Below are positions 5,403 through 9,108 of a stretch of DNA of 9,108 nucleotides, piece after piece. The stretch covers positions 1 to 9,108 of the forward strand of contig SBBH01000053.1 of NCBI GenBank assembly GCA_005239795.1, read 5' to 3'. A program made the translations under genes and the position numbers. The notes under the pieces were generated by a model, which was not told where the DNA came from, did no database searches, and saw nothing but the letters and a program-made list of their open reading frames with translations. The stretch comes from Planctomycetales bacterium. Lineage in GTDB: Bacteria; Planctomycetota; SBBH01. Position 1 is the stretch's first letter. Each line of letters begins with the position of its first letter.

Positions 5403-5863
5403 CTCCCCGCCCGCGCCAGCGCCGCCACCATCTCCAGGGCCGCCAAGGCGCCGTCCGCTCCGCGGTTCCCGCGCGCGCCGCCGGCGCGTGCCAGGGCCTG
5501 GGCGGAATTCCGGACGGTCACAACCCCGAGCCCCACCGGAATCTCCGAACTCCGGGCGATCGCCAGAAGATGGTCGATCACGGCCGAGGCCAGGTGCTCG
5601 TGATGATCGGTTTCCCCTTTCACGATGCATCCCACGGCCACGATCGCATCGACGCGGCGCGCACGCCGGCGGGCGATCCTTTGGACCATCGGCGGGATCT
5701 CGAAGGCGCCCGGGACCCAAAAGGTCTCGATCTCCCGGCGCCGCACCCCGCGGCCCAAAAGCGCCGCGTGCGCCCCCTGGACCAGGCGCCGAGTCACCGG
5801 CTCGTGGAAGAGGCTCGCCACGATCGCCACGCGCAAGGACTTTTTTTTCCTCTTCGAGTCCAT
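5399..5863 (-). CDS. ribH: 6,7-dimethyl-8-ribityllumazine synthase
   Basis: Condenses 5-amino-6-ribitylamino-uracil with 3,4-dihydroxy-2-butanone 4-phosphate, the penultimate step of riboflavin synthesis, usually as a capsid-like assembly of pentamers. With the ATG at 5863 it is 154 residues, the standard length. Motifs are RVAIVASLFHEPVTRRLVQGA (11-31, with Phe19 in the substrate site), VPGAFEIP (50-57), GCIVKGETDHHEHLA (78-92, with the likely catalytic His87), IPVGLGVVT (108-116) and ALARAGGARGNRGADGA (123-139, with phosphate-binding Arg126). An upstream TTG at 5890 would add nine residues, but they look non-homologous. No Shine-Dalgarno is visible before the ATG and no FMN riboswitch fits in the 65-nt gap. 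First gene of ribH-nusB-ftsY. Confidence 0.96.
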   Translation of the reverse strand: MDSKRKKKSLRVAIVASLFHEPVTRRLVQGAHAALLGRGVRRREIETFWVPGAFEIPPMVQRIARRRARRVDAIVAVGCIVKGETDHHEHLASAVIDHLLAIARSSEIPVGLGVVTVRNSAQALARAGGARGNRGADGALAALEMVAALARAGR

Positions 5864-5876
5864 AAAGAGAAAAAAG

Positions 5877-5882
5877 ATGTTA
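5877..5882 (-). promoter_or_regulatory. Possible extended -10 for ribH operon
   Basis: TGG-TAACAT on the minus strand is an extended -10 with TG at the right place, 13 nt before the ribH ATG. It predicts a leader of only about 7 nt, in line with the missing ribosome site. The -35 region is poor. Confidence 0.3.
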
Positions 5883-5903
5883 CCACACAAATGGCCCCAT
5901 CGT

Positions 5904-5914
5904 CCGTCAGACGG
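5904..5914. repeat. 11-nt inverted repeat between ribH and fadJ
   Basis: CCGTC-A-GACGG is perfectly symmetrical and lies in the 65-nt divergent spacer, just upstream of a weak TACACT -10 (5915-5920) for the plus-strand gene. It could be an operator, but a palindrome this short could arise by chance in GC-rich DNA. Confidence 0.25.
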
Positions 5915-5928
5915 TACACTCCTCGCCG

Positions 5929-8040
5929 GTGAACGCCCCCGCCCCGTCCCGCACCGCCTCCCGTGCTCCCGTGGCCGGGGCGCTGGACGACGCAGGCGTC
6001 TTCTGGATCCGCTTCGACGATCCCGAACGCAAGGTGAACGTCCTCTCCACAGAAGTGATGAATCTGCTGAGCGACCTGGCCGACGCCGCGCGCCAAGCCG
6101 CGCCGCGGGGGCTCGTGTTTGTGAGCGCCAAGCCCGGCGTCTTCCTGGCCGGCGCCGACATCACCCTTTTCGAGAAGATTGCGACCCCCGAGGAGGGGCG
6201 GGAGCTCGCGCGCCGGGGCCAGGAGATTTTCGGACGGTTCGCCTCGCTCCCGTTCCCCACCGCGGCCGCCGTGGAAGGAGTGTGCCTGGGGGGGGGGCTT
6301 GAGCTCGCCCTCACCTGCGACTGGCTGATCGCCGCGTCAACCCCCAAGACCCGCCTGGGGCTTCCGGAGGTCCAGCTCGGGATCATCCCGGGCCTCGGAG
6401 GGACCCAGCGCCTCGTCCCCCGCATCGGGCTCCCGGCGGCGCTCGATCTCATTCTAACCAGCCGGACCGTCGACGCACGCCGGGCCGAGAAGATGGGCCT
6501 GGCGGACGAGGCCTGCCCCCTCGAACTCTTGGAAAAGCGCGCCCAGGCGTACTTAGCGCGCGGCAAACGCGTACGCAAGCGGAAATGGCGGGATCTCGCC
6601 GCGCGGCCGCCGCTTTCGGCCCTGCCGCTCTCACTCGCGCGCAAGGGGGTCCTCGCCAAGACGCGGGGGCATTACCCGGCGCCTCTGGCAGCAATCGACG
6701 CCGTCGGAACGGGCCTCGCGCGAGGTCTCGCGGCGGGCCTGGCGCGCGAGGCCGAACTTTTCGGGAAGCTTGCCGTCTCCGAGGTCTCAAGACAGCTCGT
6801 GCTGATCTTTTTCCTGAAAGAGCGTTTCGCCAAGCCCCCGGAAGGGGCGCGTACGGGCCAGGCGTTCCCAAAAGGAGCCGTCGTCGGCGCGGGAATCATG
6901 GGGGGCGGCATCGCGCACCTCCTGGCTTCGCACGGGATGCGCGTGCGCCTGAAGGACATCGCGCCGGAGTCCCTCGGGAAAGCCCTGTCGGTGGTGCGGG
7001 ACCTCGATAAAAAACTTGCGCGCGGAAGCGTCGAGGACCGCCTGCGTGCCCGCCAGAGGATGGAGCGGATCCTCCCGACCCTTGACAACACGGGATTCGA
7101 CACAGCCGACATCGTGATCGAGGCGGTCGTCGAGAACCTGGGCTTGAAGCGCCGCGTCTTCGCGGAACTGGAAGGGGTCGTGCGCCAAGACGCGATCCTG
7201 GCCACGAACACCTCGTCGCTCCCCATCAGCGCCATCGCGAGCGAGATGAAGAACCCTGAGCGGTCGGTCGGCATCCACTTCTTCAACCCCGTCCACAAGA
7301 TGCCGCTCGTGGAGGTGATCCCCGGCGAGAAGACCTCCGCTCAGACGACGCGGGATGCGGTCGCCTTCGTGCTCGCGGTTGGAAAGGTCCCGGTGGTGGT
7401 CGCCGATCGGCCCGGGTTTCTCGTCAACCGCATCCTCCTCCCCTACGTCGCCGAGGCGATCCGGTGCTTTGTCGACGGCGCGCCGATCCGGGCGATCGAC
7501 GCGGCGCTTTTAGGCTTCGGGATGCCGATGGGCCCCTTAGAGCTCGCCGACACCGTCGGGATCGACGTCGGGGCCAAGGTGTCTCACATCCTGGAGGAAG
7601 CGTTCGGCGAGCGGATGCGTGCGCCGGGCCTCATGGCCGACATGGAACAGCGCAAATGGCTCGGGGCCAAGACCGGGATCGGGTTCTACACTTACGGCTC
7701 CGGGAAGGAAAAAAAGAAGAGCCCCAATGCCGCCTTAGACGCCTTGCGCGCGGCGCCGGTGGGCGCGCACCCCTCCGGGCCCGGGACGCCCGGGACAGAA
7801 GAAATCGTCGACCGTTGCATCCTCACCATGGTGAACGAAGCCGCGCGGTGCCTGGCGGAAAAAGTCGTGGCCACAAGCGACGAGCTGGATCTCGCGATGG
7901 TGTTCGGGACGGGGTTTGCGCCGTTTCGCGGGGGGTTGTGGCGCTATGCGACGGCGCGAGGGCTCCCGGCCTGCCGCGCACGTCTGGCGGAGCTGGCAAC
8001 GCGCTACGGTTCCCGCTTCGCGCCGGCCGATGTGCTTTAG
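5929..8040 (+). CDS. fadJ: Fatty-acid oxidation complex alpha subunit (enoyl-CoA hydratase/3-hydroxyacyl-CoA dehydrogenase)
   Basis: A bifunctional beta-oxidation enzyme, 703 residues, close to the FadB/FadJ length. Residues about 20-205 are the enoyl-CoA hydratase: AGADI (74-78), GGGLELALTCD (121-131, acid Glu125) and GLPEVQLGIIPGLGGTQRL (144-162, acid Glu147). A linker follows. Residues about 315-500 are the NAD-binding dehydrogenase: VVGAGIMGGGIA (318-329), ATNTSSLPI (425-433) and HFFNPVHKMPLVEVI (450-464), with the His450/Glu462 dyad. Two C-terminal dehydrogenase domains follow (ADRPGFLVNR at 492-501; GFGMPMGPLELADTVGIDVG at 529-548; FAPFRGG at 663-669). The start is GTG at 5929 with no Shine-Dalgarno. 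FadB and FadJ cannot be told apart here; the symbol denotes the family. The partner thiolase is not in the window. A G10 run (6288-6297) encodes the Gly triplet before Glu125. Confidence 0.94.
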   Translation: MNAPAPSRTASRAPVAGALDDAGVFWIRFDDPERKVNVLSTEVMNLLSDLADAARQAAPRGLVFVSAKPGVFLAGADITLFEKIATPEEGRELARRGQEIFGRFASLPFPTAAAVEGVCLGGGLELALTCDWLIAASTPKTRLGLPEVQLGIIPGLGGTQRLVPRIGLPAALDLILTSRTVDARRAEKMGLADEACPLELLEKRAQAYLARGKRVRKRKWRDLAARPPLSALPLSLARKGVLAKTRGHYPAPLAAIDAVGTGLARGLAAGLAREAELFGKLAVSEVSRQLVLIFFLKERFAKPPEGARTGQAFPKGAVVGAGIMGGGIAHLLASHGMRVRLKDIAPESLGKALSVVRDLDKKLARGSVEDRLRARQRMERILPTLDNTGFDTADIVIEAVVENLGLKRRVFAELEGVVRQDAILATNTSSLPISAIASEMKNPERSVGIHFFNPVHKMPLVEVIPGEKTSAQTTRDAVAFVLAVGKVPVVVADRPGFLVNRILLPYVAEAIRCFVDGAPIRAIDAALLGFGMPMGPLELADTVGIDVGAKVSHILEEAFGERMRAPGLMADMEQRKWLGAKTGIGFYTYGSGKEKKKSPNAALDALRAAPVGAHPSGPGTPGTEEIVDRCILTMVNEAARCLAEKVVATSDELDLAMVFGTGFAPFRGGLWRYATARGLPACRARLAELATRYGSRFAPADVL

Positions 8041-8045
8041 GCTCG

Positions 8046-8074
8046 TTTAAAAATCCATCTGCCGCCCCTATAGT
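8046..8074 (+). promoter_or_regulatory. Promoter giving a leaderless sigma-factor mRNA
   Basis: TTTAAA (8046-8051) and TATAGT (8069-8074) are spaced by exactly 17 nt. Only 6 nt separate the -10 from the GTG at 8081, so the transcript should begin at or within a base or two of the start codon. GGAG at 8075-8078 is too close (2 nt) to act as a ribosome site. Confidence 0.6.
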
Positions 8075-8080
8075 GGAGCC

Positions 8081-8686
8081 GTGGCCGACGATGACGAGAC
8101 GCCGCTCGTGGCCCGGGCCCAAGCGGGGGATCTCGACGCCTTCGATCTCCTGGTGCGCCGCCACCAGGACTGGGTTTTCAACCTCCTCGTGCGCCTGACG
8201 GGAAACCCCCAGGACGCCGAGGACCTCGCTCAGGAGACGTTCCTGTCGGCGTTTCGCGCGATCAAGCGCTTCACGAACACGAGCAAATTCTCGACCTGGC
8301 TCTACGCCATCGCTGCCAACGCCGCCCGGAGCCGCGCCCGCCATCTCGCGGTCGTGCGCCGCGCTGGAGAGCGCTCCTTAGACGAGCCCAGCGCCGACGG
8401 TGGGGCGCCCCAGGAATTCGCCTCCCCCCGCGCTCCCGAGCCGCGCGCGACCCTGGAACGGCACGAGGCGTGCCGGCGCGCCCAGGAGGCTTTGAATGCG
8501 CTCGAGCCGGAGCTCCGCGAGGCGATCGTCCTCCGGGAGATTGAGGGGCTTGACTACCGCGCCATCGGCGAGATCCTCAAAATCCCCCTCGGGACGGTGA
8601 AGACCCGCATCCACCGGGCGCGGACGAACTTACGCGAAAAAATGAGGGAGTTTTTAGAACCGGAGGGACGCCCGAGCGTCTCATAA
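8081..8686 (+). CDS. ECF-family RNA polymerase sigma factor
   Basis: A group 4 sigma factor, 201 residues, that redirects RNA polymerase to a stress or envelope regulon. Region 2 spans about 8-88, with DAEDLAQETFLSAFRAIKRF (45-64) and FSTWLYAIAANAARSRAR (70-87), the core-binding and -10 recognising helices. A polar linker (about 95-128) follows. Region 4 spans about 132-188, with LREAIVLREIEGLDYRAIG (145-163) and the DNA-recognition helix LGTVKTRIHRARTNLREKM (170-188). The GTG at 8081 is preferred because region 2 begins right after it and the promoter abuts it. It lies 40 nt behind fadJ but appears to have its own promoter. The next gene, 3 nt downstream, is its anti-sigma factor. I see no extra C-terminal sensor domain. 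The stimulus is unknown. Confidence 0.95.
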   Translation: MADDDETPLVARAQAGDLDAFDLLVRRHQDWVFNLLVRLTGNPQDAEDLAQETFLSAFRAIKRFTNTSKFSTWLYAIAANAARSRARHLAVVRRAGERSLDEPSADGGAPQEFASPRAPEPRATLERHEACRRAQEALNALEPELREAIVLREIEGLDYRAIGEILKIPLGTVKTRIHRARTNLREKMREFLEPEGRPSVS

Positions 8687-8689
8687 GAT

Positions 8690-9108
8690 ATGGACTGCGA
8701 CGCGATCCGAGAGCGGCTGTCTGAATACCTGGACCGGGAGCTCCCGGCCGATGCGCTCCCCCTCGTGGAGCGGCATCTAGCCGCCTGCGCGGCCTGCCGG
8801 GCCGAGCGAAACGCGCTGGCCCGGATCTCCATCCCCTTTAAAGAACTACCGCGCCTGGTAGCCCCGGCGGGCCTCGCAAACGTCGTTCGAGACAAAATCG
8901 CCCGCGAGGCGCTCTTATCTGCCTCGGCGCCTCCCCCGACGCCCCCACGCCGAGCGATTCTCGTCGCCTGGGTTAAGGGAGCGGGGCTCGCGGCTGCTGC
9001 GGCTGTGGTGCTCGTCGTCATCAGCGACCGCGGCTCTCCTCCCCCGCCGGCACGCGACGATTCCGCCCCGGTTGACCGCGAGCACTTCGATAACAAGACC
9101 CCCCCCCC
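8690..9108 (+). CDS. Zinc-binding membrane anti-sigma factor, cut by window edge
   Basis: Partial gene, 139 codons plus two bases to the edge. The N-terminal zf-HC2/ZAS domain has Cys3 and His29-x3-Cys33-x2-Cys36 (RHLAACAACRAE), the signature that binds an ECF sigma factor, often in a redox- or zinc-dependent way. A linker rich in charged residues (about 45-88) leads to one membrane span (about 89-111, AILVAW to VVLVVI). A proline-rich extracytoplasmic segment then starts (SPPPPARDD). The ATG at 8690 is 3 nt after the sigma stop, with only a distant GGAGGGA (8662-8668), so translational coupling is likely. It probably holds the sigma factor at the membrane until a signal arrives. The frame ends in a C10 run at the window edge, so what follows cannot be checked. 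Confidence 0.9.
   Translation, partial: MDCDAIRERLSEYLDRELPADALPLVERHLAACAACRAERNALARISIPFKELPRLVAPAGLANVVRDKIAREALLSASAPPPTPPRRAILVAWVKGAGLAAAAAVVLVVISDRGSPPPPARDDSAPVDREHFDNKTPP

Noticed and set aside
4329..5603. Long plus-strand open frame of 424 codons
   Set aside because: It lies antisense to ftsY, nusB and ribH, which have clear family motifs. Its translation is low-complexity and Arg-rich.
5864..5928. FMN riboswitch upstream of ribH
   Set aside because: Only 65 nt separate the divergent genes and none of the conserved RFN-element blocks is visible.

Overview
This is a high-GC bacterial chromosomal fragment, roughly two thirds G+C by eye, from an organism I cannot name. All recognisable proteins are bacterial housekeeping or common regulatory families. 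Weak Shine-Dalgarno sites, GTG starts and at least one probable leaderless mRNA suggest an uncultured, deep-branching diderm-like lineage, but that is inference. The window starts with ten C and ends with ten C, so it looks like a contig that stopped at homopolymers.

Layout. Minus strand 1-1857: the N-terminal two thirds of histidyl-tRNA synthetase (hisS, cut by the left edge), preceded by a LysR-type regulator. Divergent from the regulator, plus strand 1978-2955, is an exported transglutaminase-like cysteine hydrolase. The lysR/transglutaminase intergenic region holds overlapping promoter signals, so the hydrolase is the obvious candidate target of the regulator.

The interval 2956-4016 (about 1.06 kb, between convergent genes) has no convincing protein. 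It is packed with inverted repeats. The most striking are four hairpins of one design: a CCGCC arm, 3 nt, a variable inner stem, a 3-nt loop, 3 nt, and a GGCGG arm. They come as two tandem pairs about 720 nt apart, and the inner stems differ in sequence but stay paired. A separate 36-nt direct repeat, a long 15-bp hairpin, an 11-bp inverted repeat and a terminator-like hairpin lie in the same stretch. It is either a structured RNA, a REP/BIME-like repeat cluster, or the remains of a small mobile element.

Minus strand 5863-4017: a tight operon ribH-nusB-ftsY (riboflavin synthesis, transcription antitermination, SRP receptor), with a 4-nt ATGA overlap and a 3-nt gap. Divergent from it, plus strand 5929-8040, is a fused enoyl-CoA hydratase/3-hydroxyacyl-CoA dehydrogenase (FadJ/FadB type) with all catalytic residues present. 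It is followed at 8081 by an ECF sigma factor and its zinc-binding, membrane-anchored anti-sigma factor, which runs off the right edge. The sigma gene has a good promoter only 6 nt before its GTG, pointing to a leaderless transcript.

For biology beyond routine annotation, the 2956-4016 repeat cluster is the region to look at first.
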